Of a stretch of 54,101 nucleotides of DNA, positions 16,961 to 26,185 are shown piece by piece. This DNA comes from Betaproteobacteria bacterium (GTDB lineage Bacteria; Pseudomonadota; Gammaproteobacteria; Burkholderiales; SG8-39), in NCBI GenBank assembly GCA_016868105.1, contig VGIA01000003.1:1-54101 (forward strand). The letters run 5' to 3'. Within the stretch, counting starts at the first letter, position 1; every line of letters starts with the position of its first letter. The notes below the pieces were generated by a model. The model was given only the letters and a program-made list of their open reading frames with translations. It was not told the origin of the DNA and ran no database searches. The position numbers and the translations under genes are program-made.

Positions 16961-18430
16961 TCAGGCCTCCGGCCGCATGTGCGGGAAGAGGATGACGTCG
17001 CGGATGGAGGCACTGTCGGTGAGCAGCATCACCAGCCGGTCGATCCCGAGGCCCCCGCCCGCGGTGGGCGGCAGGCCGTACTCCAGGGCGCGGATGTAGT
17101 CCGCGTCGTAGTACATGGCCTCGTGGTCCCCGGCTTGCTTCAGTTTCGCCTGCTCCAGGAAGCGCGCGGCCTGGTCTTCGGGGTCGTTCAATTCGGAGAA
17201 GCCGTTGGCGATCTCCTTGGCGTCCACGAACAGCTCGAAGCGGTCCACGATGTCCGGGTCCTGGTCGTTCCTGCGCGCCAGCGGCGAGACCTCGGCAGGG
17301 AACTCGGTGACGAAGGTCGGCTGGACGAGGTGCTTCTCGGCCAGCGCCTCGAATAGCATCAGCTGCAGCGCGCCCCAGCCCTGCGCCTCCTCGTGTGCCA
17401 CCTGCAGGTCCTTGAGCTTGCGCGACAGGAAGGCGCGGTCGCGCAGGTCGCCCTCGACGCCCTGGCGGCGGATGGCCTCGGTCATGGGCAGGCGCTCGAA
17501 GGGCGCGCCGAAATCCAGCGTCTTGCCCTGGTAGGGCACCTCGAGCTTGCCCGCCGCCTGCGCCGCGCAGCGCACCAGCCGCTCGGTGTGCGCCATCATG
17601 TAATCGCAATCCTGGTAGGCGCAGTACCACTCCATCATGGTGAATTCGGGGTTGTGGCGGGTCGAGATGCCCTCGTTCCTGAAATTGCGGTTGACCTCGA
17701 ACACCCGCTCCAGGCCGCCCACCACCAGGCGCTTCAGGTACAGCTCGGGCGCGATGCGAAGGTACAGGTCCATGTCCAGGGCGTTATGGTGGGTCTTGAA
17801 GGGCCGCGCCACCGCGCCGCCGGGGATGGGCTGCATCATCGGCGTCTCGACCTCCAGGTACCCCTCCACCACCATCGCCTCGCGGATCGCCTGCACGATG
17901 CGCGAGCGGGCGAGGAAGGTCTCGCGCGACCTCTCGGTCACGATCAGGTCGAGGTAGCGCTGGCGGTACTTCAGTTCCTGGTCGGCGATGCCGTGGAACT
18001 TCTCCGGCAGCGGGCGCAGGGCCTTCGCAAGCAGGCGCAGCCGGGAGGCAAGGATGGTGAGCTCGTTGGTCTTGGTGCGGAACAGCGTGCCCTCGGCGGC
18101 GACGATGTCGCCCAGGTCCCAGTGCTTGAAGGCCTCGTGCGCCTCGGCGCCGGTGGCGTCGTTGGAGACGTAGAGCTGGATGCGGCCGGAGCCGTCCTGC
18201 AGCGTGGCGAAGCTGGCTTTCCCCATGACGCGCTTGAGCACCATGCGGCCGGCGACGGAGGCCCCGGCCTTGAGCGGCTCCAGCTCCTGATTGCTGCGGT
18301 TGCCGTGCTCCAGGTGCAGGTCGGCGGCGAGGTGCCGGCGGCGGAAGTCGTTGGGGAAGGCGATGCCCGCGTTGCGCAGGGCCTTCAGCTTCTCGCGCCG
18401 TTCCTCCACCAGCTTGTTGTCCTCGTCCAT
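16961..18430 (-). CDS. lysS: Lysyl-tRNA synthetase, class II
   Basis: Charges tRNA-Lys with lysine in the cytoplasm. The 489 residues start at ATG 18430 ([20 protein letters not shown]). An OB-fold anticodon-binding domain (about 55-165) is followed by the class II catalytic core with motif 2 ([20 protein letters not shown]) and motif 3 ([14 protein letters not shown]). The protein ends soon after motif 3, so it has no C-terminal KTSC extension; a separate KTSC gene lies just upstream of prfB. The start is five bases after the prfB stop, so prfB-lysS form an operon, as in many proteobacteria. Confidence 0.97.
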   Translation of the reverse strand: MDEDNKLVEERREKLKALRNAGIAFPNDFRRRHLAADLHLEHGNRSNQELEPLKAGASVAGRMVLKRVMGKASFATLQDGSGRIQLYVSNDATGAEAHEAFKHWDLGDIVAAEGTLFRTKTNELTILASRLRLLAKALRPLPEKFHGIADQELKYRQRYLDLIVTERSRETFLARSRIVQAIREAMVVEGYLEVETPMMQPIPGGAVARPFKTHHNALDMDLYLRIAPELYLKRLVVGGLERVFEVNRNFRNEGISTRHNPEFTMMEWYCAYQDCDYMMAHTERLVRCAAQAAGKLEVPYQGKTLDFGAPFERLPMTEAIRRQGVEGDLRDRAFLSRKLKDLQVAHEEAQGWGALQLMLFEALAEKHLVQPTFVTEFPAEVSPLARRNDQDPDIVDRFELFVDAKEIANGFSELNDPEDQAARFLEQAKLKQAGDHEAMYYDADYIRALEYGLPPTAGGGLGIDRLVMLLTDSASIRDVILFPHMRPEA

Positions 18431-18435
18431 GGTCG

Positions 18436-19540
18436 CTACAGGCCTTGCTTCAGACTCGCGTTGATGTAGTCGTCCAGGTCCCCGTCCAGCACCTGCTGCG
18501 TGGCGCCCTTTTCCACCCCGGTGCGCAGGTCCTTGATGCGGGACTGGTCCAGCACGTAGCTGCGGATCTGGTGGCCCCATTCGATGTCGGTCTTGGTCGA
18601 TTCGAGCTTCGACTGCTCGGCGTTGAGCTTCTTGAGCTCCAGGTCGTAGAGGCGGGACTTCAGCAGCCCCATGCAGGTGGCGCGGTTGCGGTGCTGCGAG
18701 CGGTCGTTCTGGCTCTGCACCACGATGCCGGTGGGGATGTGGGTGATGCGCACCGCCGACTCGGTCTTGTTGACGTGCTGGCCGCCGGCGCCGGAGGCGC
18801 GGTAGACGTCCACGCGCAGGTCGGCCGGGTTGATGTCGACCTCGATCGACTCGTCCACCTCGGGGTAGACGAAGACGTTGGCGAACGAGGTGTGGCGCCG
18901 GGCGTTGCTGTCGAACGGCGACTTGCGCACCAGGCGGTGCACGCCGTTCTCGGTCCTCAGGTGGCCGTAGGCGTAGTCGCCCGCGATCTTCAGGGTCGCG
19001 CTTTTCACGCCGGCCACCTCGCCGTCGGTCTGCTCCAGGAGCTCGGCGCGGAAGCCCTTCTTGTCGCAGTACTTCAGGTACATGCGCAGCAGCATCGAGG
19101 CCCAGTCCTGCGCCTCGGTGCCCCCGGCGCCGGCCTGGATGTCGATGAAGCAGTGGTTCGGGTCCAGGGGGTTGGAGAACATGCGCCGGAACTCCAGCGC
19201 GGCGAGGTCCTTGGCCAGCGCCGCGGCGTCCTCGCCGACCCCGCCCAGGGTGGCCTCATCATTCTCGGCCTGCGCCAGGGCGAACAGCTCCTGCGCGTCG
19301 GCGAGGCCGCCGTCCACCCGCCTGAGGGTCGTGACCACGGCCTCCAGGGCTTTCTTTTCCTTGCCCAGTTCCTGCGCGCGCTGCGGGTTCTCCCACAGCC
19401 TGGGATCCTCGAGCTCCCGGTTCAGCGCCTCCAGGCGCCGTTCCTTCGCTTCGAAGTCAAAGATACCTCCGCAACTCGGCGGACCTGGCCTGCAGGTCGG
19501 CGAGCGTCGAGGCGATCTGGTTGAGGCGTTCCGGTTCCAT
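18436..19540 (-). CDS. prfB: Peptide chain release factor 2, with programmed +1 frameshift
   Basis: Terminates translation at UGA and UAA. The first frame runs from ATG 19540 for 27 codons ([13 protein letters not shown]... ending ELRRYL) to an in-frame TGA at 19459-19457. Ribosomes must slip +1 on CTTTGA to continue at [13 protein letters not shown]. The slip site TATCTTTGAC is preceded by a Shine-Dalgarno-like GGAGG, the classic autoregulatory arrangement: low RF2 favours frameshifting. The long frame has the stop-codon-reading SPF motif ([12 protein letters not shown]) and GGQ ([13 protein letters not shown]). Total product is 367 residues. Confidence 0.96.
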
Positions 19541-19574
19541 CGTGCAAGACCGCAGACAAGCTGCGGTGCGCGGA

Positions 19575-19784
19575 TTATACCCGCCGCGCGGTGTATTCCT
19601 CGGCGATCTTGTCGTCGTAGAACGCGGTCGGGCTGGGCGCGGCCATGAAGCGCCTGTGCACCTCGGGGTAGACGCGCGCGTACTGGAACACCTGGCCGTT
19701 GGACAGCTCGATTTCCAGCGTCAGCGTCTTCTCGTCGTAGCCGACCGAGCGGATGCGGGAGGAGTTGACGCGCTTTCGTTCCAT
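19575..19784 (-). CDS. KTSC domain protein (small, standalone)
   Basis: A 69-residue protein consisting of one KTSC domain, the short domain otherwise known from the C-terminus of some lysyl-tRNA synthetases and thought to bind RNA. Visible features are [19 protein letters not shown], then [10 protein letters not shown] with the central aromatic-x-Tyr motif, then [20 protein letters not shown]. The start overlaps the stop of the upstream cyclophilin-like gene by one base, so they are probably cotranslated. It lies about 35 bases before prfB-lysS. Role unknown; a link to tRNA-Lys biology is inference from the domain and position. Confidence 0.8.
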   Translation of the reverse strand: MERKRVNSSRIRSVGYDEKTLTLEIELSNGQVFQYARVYPEVHRRFMAAPSPTAFYDDKIAEEYTARRV

Positions 19785-20152
19785 CAGGCCGCCGTCACCT
19801 TGATCTTCGCGCCCGAGCTGATTTTCGCCAGCACCTTGCAGTCCCCCAGCACCTTGCCGATCAGGTTACAGGGCGCGGCGAGCCTGGACCGGGCGTCGGT
19901 GGAGATGGGCGTGCGCCCGAAGGGCAGGGCGATGGCCTCGCCCTGGGTCCAGAAGCAGGCGGTGCCGGGCTCGACGGTCTGCTGCGCGTCGGGCTCGAGC
20001 TTTGCGCTCACCGGCGTCGAGAAATAGACCTCCTCGCCCCAGGTCTGCGCGGTGGACTCGAAGGGCAGGGCCGCGGCGAGCACCTTCGCCGTGGGCGTGT
20101 CGCGCAGCTCGATCTCCAGGCTGACCGAGCCGGATTCGACCTTGAGGCGCAT
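19784..20152 (-). CDS. Cyclophilin-like fold protein (TM1367 type)
   Basis: A 122-residue protein resembling the cyclophilin-like TM1367 family: it has an N-terminal beta strand set ([30 protein letters not shown]), then [30 protein letters not shown] and a C-terminal [10 protein letters not shown]. Members have the cyclophilin barrel but usually lack the peptidyl-prolyl isomerase active site, and no function is established. It is packed with neighbours: its ATG touches the end of the methyltransferase gene, and it overlaps the KTSC start. Confidence 0.75.
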   Translation of the reverse strand: MRLKVESGSVSLEIELRDTPTAKVLAAALPFESTAQTWGEEVYFSTPVSAKLEPDAQQTVEPGTACFWTQGEAIALPFGRTPISTDARSRLAAPCNLIGKVLGDCKVLAKISSGAKIKVTAA

Positions 20153-21009
20153 TACTTCGCCAGGGCGGCGGCGGTCCAGGTGCCCTTGGTGCCGGGGCCC
20201 GCCACGGTGCCCTCCACGATCGCATCGCCCTTCACCGTGCCGCTGAACTGGTAGCTCTTGCCGCCCAGGCCGAGCCGGAAAGAGAGCCTCTCGCCGCGCA
20301 GTTTGCCCTCCTCGACCGAGAGGTCGCGGCCGCCGACGCGCACGGTGCCCGAGACGCGCGTCAGCTGCTGGCGCAGGCTGATGCGCACCGGCTCCTTGCT
20401 CACGGCGGCCGGCATGGCGGCGGTGTAGGCAGGGGCCACCTTCGCCGGCACCAGGTAGAGGTAGATCAGCGTGGTGGTGACCCCGCTGATGGCGATCTTG
20501 TCCTCCAGGTCCATCTGCACGTAGCGCTCCGGGATCCAGCCCGACAGGGGATAGTCGTGCGACAGGATCTTGGTGCCCGGCCGCAACTCGGCCAGGAGCT
20601 TGTCCTTGAGCATGTTGACCGTGTTGGGCAGCAGGTACATGGTGAGCACCGTGGCCTTCGAGATGTCGGTCTTGAACAGGTCCGCGGTGATGAACTTGAC
20701 GCGGTCGGCCACGCCCTGGAGCCGGGCCGCCTCGTTGGACTCCTTCACCAGGTTGTCCTTGATCTCGACGCCGAAGCCGCTGGCGCCAAACACCGTGGCG
20801 GCGGTGAGCACGATGCGGCCGTCGCCGGAACCGAGGTCGATGACGAAGTCCCTGGGCCCGACGTCGGCGATCTTGAGCATGTCCGCGACCACGCTCTGCG
20901 GCGAGGGCACGTAGGGGCCGGCGTCGATCGGCGCCTTGTCCTTCGCCTGGGCATGGGCGCCGCCGGCGGCGAGCGCCGCGGCCAGTGCGAGGAATCGGAG
21001 GGTTCTCAT
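20152..21009 (-). CDS. Exported class I SAM-dependent methyltransferase-like protein
   Basis: A 285-residue protein starting at ATG 21009 with a typical Sec signal peptide (MRTLRFLALAAALAAGGAHA). A class I methyltransferase core follows: VIDLGSGDGRIVLTAA (SAM motif I), FGVEIKDNLVKESNEAA, FITADLFKTDI. A C-terminal beta-rich region of about 90 residues follows. An exported SAM enzyme is odd because SAM is cytoplasmic; either the leader is an anchor or the fold has another ligand. The ATG overlaps the recJ stop by four bases, so expression is coupled to recJ. Target unknown. Confidence 0.8.
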   Translation of the reverse strand: MRTLRFLALAAALAAGGAHAQAKDKAPIDAGPYVPSPQSVVADMLKIADVGPRDFVIDLGSGDGRIVLTAATVFGASGFGVEIKDNLVKESNEAARLQGVADRVKFITADLFKTDISKATVLTMYLLPNTVNMLKDKLLAELRPGTKILSHDYPLSGWIPERYVQMDLEDKIAISGVTTTLIYLYLVPAKVAPAYTAAMPAAVSKEPVRISLRQQLTRVSGTVRVGGRDLSVEEGKLRGERLSFRLGLGGKSYQFSGTVKGDAIVEGTVAGPGTKGTWTAAALAK

Positions 21010-22712
21010 TCGGTGTGCTCCACGGTGAGTTGCACGGTTTTCATGCCGTTGAATTCGTTGACGCCGATGCGGTAGGCGGCGCGGAAGGTGGCGGGCAGGA
21101 ATGCCGGGGAATTGAACCGCATGGCCTGCATGCGTCGACCATCCCCGGATGACCCTGAAATGCGCAGTCTTAGCTTCAAGTGCCGCTCGCCGACGACGCG
21201 CTGGCTTTCGACCGCGAATGTAGCGCAGAAGAGGGGTGGCGGAAAGCCCTGGCCCCAGATCTGGGCTTCCAGCAGTTGCGCCACTTCCAGGCTGTGGTAG
21301 GCGGGCTCGAGCTCGCCGTCGGTCTCCACCACGCGCAGCCGCGCCGCCTCGGGCAGGAGCCCCGCCGCGGTGTCCTCGAACAACTCGCGCAAGCGGGGCA
21401 GGTCCTTTTCCTGGATCGTGAGGCCCGCGGCCTGGGCATGGCCGCCGAAGCGCAGGATCAGGCCCGGGGCGCGCTTGGCCACCAGGTCCAGGCAGTCGCG
21501 CAGGTGCAGCGTCGGGATGGAACGGCCGGAGCCGCGCAACTGGCCGTTGCCCGCCGGCGCGAAGCAAAGCGTCGGCCGGTGCGCCTTCTCGCGCACGCGC
21601 GAGGCGATCAGCCCCACCACGCCCTGGTGCCACGCCGGATCGAACAGGGTGATCGTCGTGCCGGCGTCCTCGCCCAGACCGGCCTGGTCCTGCAGCGCCG
21701 CCAGGGCCTGCTCCAGCATGCCGCCCTCGATCCGGCGCCGCTCGCGGTTCAGCTGGTCGAGCTCGCGCGCGCAGTTCGCGGCGCGCGACGGATCGTCCGT
21801 CACCAGGCACTCGATCCCCAGGCCCATGTCCGCCAGCCTCCCGGCGGCATTCAGGCGCGGGCCGATGACGAAGCCCAGGTCGAAGCAGCTCGCGCGCGAG
21901 GCATCGCCCCCGCCGGCCGCCAGCAGCGCGGCGATGCCGGGCCTGGCGCCGCCCGCGCGCAGGCGTTTCAGCCCCTGCGCGACCAGGATGCGGTTGTTCG
22001 CATCGAGCGGCACCACATCGGCGATCGTGCCCAGCGCCACCAGGTCGGTGAGCGCGGCGAGGTTGGGCTCGGCGCCGGCGGCAAAGGCGCCGCGCTTCCT
22101 CAGCTCGGCGCGCAACGCCAGCATGACGTAGAACATCACGCCGACGCCGGCGATGGTCTTCGACGGGAACGGGCAGCCGGGCTGGTTCGGGTTGACGATG
22201 CAGTCGGCCTCCGGCAGCGCCTCGCCCGGCAGGTGGTGGTCGGTGATGAGGGTGCCGATGCCCAGTTTCCTCGCCCGCGCCACGCCCTCGAGGCTGGCGA
22301 TGCCGTTGTCCACCGTGATGAGCAGGTCGGGGCCGCGCTCGGCGGCGAGCTCCACCAGCTCGGGGGACAGGCCGTAGCCCAGCGCGACCCGGTCCGGCAC
22401 GATGTAGTCCACCTTCGCGCCCATCTGGCGCAGCGCGCGCACGCCCACCGCGCAGGCGGTGGCGCCGTCGGCATCGTAGTCGGCGACGATGAGCAGGCGC
22501 TTGCCGGCGGCGATGGCCTCGGCCAGCAGCGCCGCGGCGCGCTCGCAGTTGAGCAGCTGCGACGGCGCGATCAGGTTCTCGAACCTGTTGGCTGTTTCCG
22601 CGGCCGACCCGATGCGGCGCGCGGCGTACAGCCGCGCGAGCAGCGGGTGCAGGCCGGCCTGCTCCAGCTTCTCGCGGGCGGCGGCGGGCGCGCGGCGCTC
22701 GGCGATCTTCAT
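21006..22712 (-). CDS. recJ: Single-stranded-DNA 5'-3' exonuclease RecJ
   Basis: Degrades 5' single-stranded DNA in mismatch repair, base excision and RecF-pathway recombination. The 568 residues show DHH motifs: VADYDADGATAC (about 93-104), TVDNGIASL, TDHHLPGEALPEAD, the DHHA1 motif RFGGHAQAAGLTI near 440, and a C-terminal OB-like domain. Length fits the family. The start overlaps the RpfE-like gene by four bases and the end overlaps the methyltransferase by four, so at least three genes are translationally linked. Confidence 0.96.
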   Translation of the reverse strand: MKIAERRAPAAAREKLEQAGLHPLLARLYAARRIGSAAETANRFENLIAPSQLLNCERAAALLAEAIAAGKRLLIVADYDADGATACAVGVRALRQMGAKVDYIVPDRVALGYGLSPELVELAAERGPDLLITVDNGIASLEGVARARKLGIGTLITDHHLPGEALPEADCIVNPNQPGCPFPSKTIAGVGVMFYVMLALRAELRKRGAFAAGAEPNLAALTDLVALGTIADVVPLDANNRILVAQGLKRLRAGGARPGIAALLAAGGGDASRASCFDLGFVIGPRLNAAGRLADMGLGIECLVTDDPSRAANCARELDQLNRERRRIEGGMLEQALAALQDQAGLGEDAGTTITLFDPAWHQGVVGLIASRVREKAHRPTLCFAPAGNGQLRGSGRSIPTLHLRDCLDLVAKRAPGLILRFGGHAQAAGLTIQEKDLPRLRELFEDTAAGLLPEAARLRVVETDGELEPAYHSLEVAQLLEAQIWGQGFPPPLFCATFAVESQRVVGERHLKLRLRISGSSGDGRRMQAMRFNSPAFLPATFRAAYRIGVNEFNGMKTVQLTVEHTE

Positions 22713-23692
22713 GCCGCGTAGGCCTTGAGCGGCCTTGCCCGGCGCCAGAACTTTCGCAGGTCGCCGCGCACGGTCTCGACCGACAGGCCGGCCTCCGGCG
22801 CGTGCACCGTCACCATGCCCAGGCGGTCGGACTGCAGCGCCGCGAGCAGCGGCGCGAACCAGCCCGCCTCCATCGCCTCGAGGCGCGCGCCGAGGGCCTC
22901 GCCGTCGCCCAGCGCGCTGGCCGTGGCCAGCTGCTCGAGCAGGAGCAGGTGCCGGCCATCACGCGGCATTCGACCCAGCCATTCGCCGGCGCCGGCGGGC
23001 AGCGAGCGATGCCGCATGCCGCCCAGCTTGGCCAGGCCCAGCGCGACCGGATCGTCCGCGGTCACCGATTGCCAGGGACCTTCGGCCTTGCGGGGCAAGC
23101 CCCCGGCGCCCCAGAACCAGAGGCTGTTCAACGGCACCTCGCGCGCTTCGTTGACCGGGTGTGCGTGCAGCAGCATCTGGACTTCGTTCAGCGTCGCATG
23201 CCAGCGCGCCGCATCCGCGCCCGCGGGCAGGTTCGCATTGACGTCCTGACCGGCGAGTTCCATTGGCGAGCGCGCCTCAAGATGCACATCGCCCTTCGCG
23301 CGCAGCGCCCAGGACGCGGGCGAGACGGCGTGCACGCGGAACGAGGCGCCGAAATGCCGGTTTACCGCCTCCGTGATCGCCGCCGCCTCCGCCTGCGACA
23401 GGCCGAAGCCCGCGGCCGGGACGAGCAGCATGGAATCGCGCAGCAACTGCAGGTGCACCGGGTCGGCGCGCAGCCACGAGTCCTCGCCCGGTTCCAGGCC
23501 GCCGGCCAACGCGGTGAGCGCACCCGCGGGCAGGGGCGCCTCGCCAAGGCCGAACGCGCGCGCGAGCCAGCCCGCCGGCGCAAGCGGCTCGTGGTGCGTC
23601 CGGCGCCCGCGCGCGAGCAGCCGTTCCAGCGCCGGGTGGCGGGAATCGCCGCCTGCCGCGAACAGCCCCGGCGCCACGATCTCGACGTGCAT
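22709..23692 (-). CDS. Phosphoglycerate mutase-like 'RpfE-type' protein
   Basis: A 327-residue protein of the family annotated as regulatory protein RpfE or cofactor-independent phosphoglycerate mutase-like, regularly found beside recJ in beta- and gammaproteobacteria. Visible conserved parts: WLRADPVHLQLLRDSMLL, NANLPAGADAARWHATLNEVQMLLHAHPVN, NSLWFWGAGGLP. ATG 23692 is chosen over longer starts because similarity begins at MHVEIVAPGLF. Its start overlaps the exonuclease stop by one base (TGATG). Function is not established; the Ser/metal site of true mutases was not recognised. Confidence 0.8.
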   Translation of the reverse strand: MHVEIVAPGLFAAGGDSRHPALERLLARGRRTHHEPLAPAGWLARAFGLGEAPLPAGALTALAGGLEPGEDSWLRADPVHLQLLRDSMLLVPAAGFGLSQAEAAAITEAVNRHFGASFRVHAVSPASWALRAKGDVHLEARSPMELAGQDVNANLPAGADAARWHATLNEVQMLLHAHPVNEAREVPLNSLWFWGAGGLPRKAEGPWQSVTADDPVALGLAKLGGMRHRSLPAGAGEWLGRMPRDGRHLLLLEQLATASALGDGEALGARLEAMEAGWFAPLLAALQSDRLGMVTVHAPEAGLSVETVRGDLRKFWRRARPLKAYAA

Positions 23693-25098
23693 CAGCCAAG
23701 CTCGACGAGGCGGGCCCCGCCCCCCGCCCGGCTGCCAGCGAGGTGACGGGACAGGATGCGGTACTGGTCGAGGTCGAAGCGCGGCCGGCGCGCGCCCTGC
23801 AGCAGGTCCGCGACCTCGGCGTCGTCCCTTGCGGTCCCCAGCCAGCACCACTGGTGGATGACGTGGACCTCGGTCGCGTCGCGCTCGCGGTCCTGCTCAA
23901 TGACGCCGATCGGCCCGCGCCAGGGCCAGGCGATGCGCTTCAGGCGCGCGAGCGCCGCCGCCAGCCGTCCCTGGTGCGCCGCGGCACTGTCCTTGCCGGC
24001 GCACAGGCCGGCGCAGCGCCGGATCTGGTGGCGGAAGCAGGCGCCGCCGCCCCCCTTGGCGCGCTCGATGCCGAGCGCCTGCAGGCACAGCCCGTTCTCG
24101 TCCGCGATGCCGCGCAGCGCCTCCAGGGCCGCGCGCCTGGTGCGGAACACGCCGTGCAGTTCGCCGACGGTCCCGGCGTCGATCTGCTCGCCGCGCGCCA
24201 GGCGCAGGCCCTGCGGCAGCAGCACGAAGCCGCACAAGTCGCTGGCGCGGCGCAGTTGGCGGTTGAACACCGGCAGCAGGTCCTTCACCAGCCGGGATTC
24301 CAGCAGCAGTGCGCCCAGCTCGCCGCAGGTGCGGCGCCACTCGATGCGCCGCACCCCGCGCGCAAGCTGCATCGCCTTGGCCGAGCGCAGGTCGGCGGCG
24401 AAGTGGGACAGGACGCGGCTGCGCATCTCGATGCTTTTTCCCACGTACAGCGGCGCGTCGCCCTCGCCGTAGAACAGGTAGACCCCCGGCGTCTCGGGGA
24501 TGGCGTCCACGAGGTCGCGAGAGATGTGCGGCGGCAGCGCCGGCAGCTTCGACACCGCCTTGGCCGCCTCCACAACCGCCTCGGCGCCGCGCTCCTGGGC
24601 AGCCACGCGCAGGAACTGCCACACCGCCTGCGCGTCGCCCATGGCGCGGTGGCGGGCGCTGCAGGCGAGGTTATGGCGCGCGATCAGGCTGTCCAGGTTG
24701 TGGCGCGGGTGCTCCGGATACAGGCGCCGCGACAGCTTCACCGTGCACAGGGTGCGCGCCTGGAACTTCAGGCCGGCGCGCTCGAACTCCTGGCGCAGGA
24801 ACCCGTAGTCGAAGCGCGCGTTGTGGGCGACCAACACCCGACCCTCGAGGCGCTCCAAGAGCGAGGCGGCGAGGTCCTCGAAGTCCGGGGCATCGGCCAC
24901 CATGTCGTTGGTGATCCCGGTCAGCGCCTGGATCGCGGGCGGAATGCCGGTGCCCGGATTGACCAGCGTGGACCACTCCGAAGTGACCCTGCCGCCGTCC
25001 ACCTCCACCACCGCAATCTCGGTGATGCGGTCCCAGGACGCATGTGCGCCGGTGGTCTCCAGGTCGACGATGGCGAGCGGGGCCTCCAGCAGCATCAC
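23692..25098 (-). CDS. DnaQ-type 3'-5' exonuclease fused to a GIY-YIG (UvrC-like) nuclease domain
   Basis: A 468-residue two-domain nuclease. Residues about 5-170 form a DEDDh exonuclease like Pol III epsilon: IVDLETTG (Asp, Glu), VAHNARFDYGFL and HRAMGDAQAVW. Residues about 200-285 form a GIY-YIG domain like UvrC/Cho: TPGVYLFYG, PLYVGKSIEMRSRVLSHF, ELGALLLESRLVKDLLPVFN. The remaining C-terminal part has a cysteine set (GLCLQ, GACFRHQIRRCAGLCAG). This architecture is known in betaproteobacteria and presumed to act in DNA repair. The first codon is GTG, the second-chance start ATG is at 25095. Followed directly by the RpfE-like gene and recJ. Confidence 0.88.
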   Translation of the reverse strand: MMLLEAPLAIVDLETTGAHASWDRITEIAVVEVDGGRVTSEWSTLVNPGTGIPPAIQALTGITNDMVADAPDFEDLAASLLERLEGRVLVAHNARFDYGFLRQEFERAGLKFQARTLCTVKLSRRLYPEHPRHNLDSLIARHNLACSARHRAMGDAQAVWQFLRVAAQERGAEAVVEAAKAVSKLPALPPHISRDLVDAIPETPGVYLFYGEGDAPLYVGKSIEMRSRVLSHFAADLRSAKAMQLARGVRRIEWRRTCGELGALLLESRLVKDLLPVFNRQLRRASDLCGFVLLPQGLRLARGEQIDAGTVGELHGVFRTRRAALEALRGIADENGLCLQALGIERAKGGGGACFRHQIRRCAGLCAGKDSAAAHQGRLAAALARLKRIAWPWRGPIGVIEQDRERDATEVHVIHQWCWLGTARDDAEVADLLQGARRPRFDLDQYRILSRHLAGSRAGGGARLVELG

Positions 25099-25113
25099 GG
25101 CTCGACCGTGGGC

Positions 25114-26064
25114 CTACTGCAGCCTCACGTTCGCGGCCTTGATGACACGAGCCCACTTCGCGGTGTCCGCCAGCATACGCTCGGTGAACTGCTGCGGCGT
25201 GCTGCCCACCGGCTCGGCACCCACCTGCGCGAAGCGCTCGCGCAGGTCCGGCGCGGCGAGCGAGGCGACCACATCGGCCTGCACGCGGGCGAGGGCCGCG
25301 GCCGGCGTGCCCGCCGGCGCGAACATGCCGAACCAGGTGTAAGTGTCGTACTCGGTCATGCCGATCTCGGCGAAGGTCGGCACCTCGGGCAGCAGCTGCG
25401 AGCGCGCAGGCGCGTTGACCGCGATCGGCCGTACCTTGTTCGAGCGCACGTGCGGCATCACGCTCGCCAGGCTGTCGAACAGCATGGCGATGTTGCCGTT
25501 GGCCACGTCCGGGATCGCCAGCGCGGTGCCCTTGTACGGCACGTGCAGCAGGTCGATGCCGGCGATCATCTTGAACAGCTCGCCGTTCAGGTGGACGATG
25601 GTGCCCACGCCGCTGGAGGCGAAATTGAGCTGGCCGGGCCTGGATTTCGCCAGCGCGACGAACTCCTTCACGTCCTTCGCCGGCAGGGCGGGGCTCAGCA
25701 CCAGCACGTTGGGGACGTTGGCGACATGCGTGATGGCCGCGAAGTCCCTGATCGGGTCGTAGGGCAGCTTCTGCAGCGAAGGCCCGATGGAATGCGTGCT
25801 GGAGGTGGCCATCAGCAGCGTGTGGCCGTCAGGCACGCTCTTGGCGACGATGTCCGAGCCGATGGAGCCGCCGGCGCCGGGCTTGTTCTCGACCACCACC
25901 GACTGGCCGAGGCGCTCGCCCAGCTTCTGCGCCACGATGCGGCCGACGATATCGGTGGCGCCGGCGGGCGGGAAGGGCACGATCAGCTTGATCGGCCGGT
26001 TGGGGTACTGGGCCAGCGCGGAGCCGGCGGCGAGGGCAAAGGCAAGGGCGAGGAGGAAACGCAT
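25114..26064 (-). CDS. Bug/TctC-type tripartite tricarboxylate transporter receptor
   Basis: Periplasmic solute-binding protein of the Bug family, 316 residues, with signal peptide MRFLLALAFALAAGSALAQ and the family opening YPNRPIKLIVPFPPAGATDI. Other marks are VENKPGAGGSIGSDIVAKS, FASSGVGTIVHLNGELF and VPYKGTALAIPDV. Bug proteins bind carboxylates, nicotinate or similar ligands; the ligand is not predictable here. No TctA or TctB membrane genes are near, the usual orphan situation for these receptors in Burkholderiales. Confidence 0.92.
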   Translation of the reverse strand: MRFLLALAFALAAGSALAQYPNRPIKLIVPFPPAGATDIVGRIVAQKLGERLGQSVVVENKPGAGGSIGSDIVAKSVPDGHTLLMATSSTHSIGPSLQKLPYDPIRDFAAITHVANVPNVLVLSPALPAKDVKEFVALAKSRPGQLNFASSGVGTIVHLNGELFKMIAGIDLLHVPYKGTALAIPDVANGNIAMLFDSLASVMPHVRSNKVRPIAVNAPARSQLLPEVPTFAEIGMTEYDTYTWFGMFAPAGTPAAALARVQADVVASLAAPDLRERFAQVGAEPVGSTPQQFTERMLADTAKWARVIKAANVRLQ

Positions 26065-26185
26065 CAGGGCTCCGGTGGATATCCGTTCAGTGCGGCACTA
26101 TAGCGCCGCGGGCGGTTTCAGAACAGCTGCCCCGCCGGCCGGCTCGAGCGCAAGCAGCCCGAGCGGCAAGCGGGACCGGTTCGAT

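Noticed and set aside
23743..26103. Plus-strand 786-codon open frame
   Set aside because: It is the shadow of the exonuclease and Bug receptor genes, with His/Arg/Gln-rich composition typical of antisense frames in GC-rich DNA.
26118..26185. Possible gene tail after the PNPOx-fold protein
   Set aside because: No frame in this gap shows family similarity, a ribosome site or a sensible start.
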